From NCBI GenBank assembly GCA_013115135.1, contig JABANP010000385.1, positions 1 through 52,115 on the forward strand: a stretch of 52,115 nucleotides of DNA. Direction: 5' to 3'. A program made the translations under genes and the position numbers. The notes under the pieces are model-generated. The model was not told the DNA's origin and made no database searches. It saw nothing but the letters and a program-made list of their open reading frames with translations. The DNA is from Perkinsus olseni (lineage: Eukaryota; Perkinsozoa; Perkinsida; Perkinsidae). Numbering within the stretch: the first letter of the stretch is position 1; every line of letters begins with the position of its first letter. This document shows, in pieces, positions 51,666 to 52,115 of this stretch.

Positions 51666-51672
51666 GCAAAGT

Positions 51673-52115
51673 GTCACGCCTGTTGTATCCATTATTGTCT
51701 CCTAATGCTGTCTCTATGAAAAACGTTCATTGCAATGGGAGGAGCAAGGCGAACACCCACGTCAGGAGAACCAAGGACGACGTTCGCCTTGATGACTCGG
51801 TCTACCTCGTCTCCTCCCAACGTTAGCGGCTCACCGTTGATCGGGCGACCGTCAGTTGTATGATCCATTCGAGGCACGCGAATGGCATACGACAGGGAGA
51901 CCGGCACGCTCGGGGCGAGCGCGAAGAGCGCCTCGCACGCATGCGAAGACTGCATCGGGGTCTCGCTAGTAGGCTCCTAAGAATCAAGCTCTCCCTCCCC
52001 TATCTCTCCCACCCCAAAGTCACTGAGCACCCGTTCCCCGGAGAATCGAGGACGACGTTCGCCTTGATCACTCGGTCTACAAATCTGTAGAATAGTCTTT
52101 GTTTGCCTAGCATCG
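51673..52115. other. Window end, no gene recognised
   Basis: GGACGACGTTCGCCTTGAT with CACTCGGTCTAC occurs at about 51776 and again at about 52051, a direct repeat of about 35 bp. The last 30 bases resemble 48719-48750. Confidence 0.5.

Overview
This is nuclear DNA of a eukaryote with short GT-AG introns (about 46-440 nt), many small secreted-protein genes and many degraded transposons. My best guess is a unicellular alveolate of the Perkinsus type. That rests on general look (compact intron-bearing genes beside expanded secreted Cys-rich families) and no database search was possible, so treat it as a guess. There are no operons, bacterial promoters or CRISPR arrays.

Layout. 0-5.4 kb (+): a vacuolar-type Ca2+/H+ exchanger (CAX) in at least eight exons, with introns enlarged by tandem copies of their own splice sites. 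5.4-17 kb: a family of secreted proteins sharing the motif GDTGFKKYKLVGTGIGKP (one frameshifted copy, one intact + gene, two intact - genes), a tandem duplication, and an interspersed repeat. 18.7-37 kb: a second secreted family built from one six-cysteine module used once (26.8 kb), twice around a Thr-rich stalk (36.2 kb) or three times (18.7 and 29.8 kb). Between these lie an unrecognised four-exon gene (23.0 kb), a 704-bp LTR miniature retrotransposon with a perfect target duplication, a new 128-aa four-exon gene (28.7-29.7 kb), a Tourist-like MITE and a mitochondrial-carrier gene. 38-52 kb: remains of a minus-strand multi-exon gene, a broken hAT transposase, a five-exon TRAPPC4 gene, an MgtE/SLC41-type Mg2+ transporter, and a segmental duplication carrying a chitinase-fold (GH18-like) secreted pseudoenzyme, one complete copy and one truncated.

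Main discovery. At least 38 places hold an identical 22-bp design: an 8-bp site S is replaced by bases 1-7 of S, then the full reverse complement of S, then bases 2-8 of S (net +14 bp). At least six more show the same two half-palindromes joined without overlap. S differs at nearly every site. This is the product expected if a hAT element that had made an 8-bp target duplication left by the hairpin route known for Hermes (nick one base outside the element), and the two opened hairpins then annealed to each other. Two internal controls support insertion into an originally single site: collapsing the 22 bp to 8 bp restores the reading frame of the hAT transposase relic at 41.04 kb, and the scar at 51.57 kb is absent from its paralogous sequence at 48.36 kb. 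Scars are dense in intergenic DNA and occur in introns, but I found none in the exons of intact genes.
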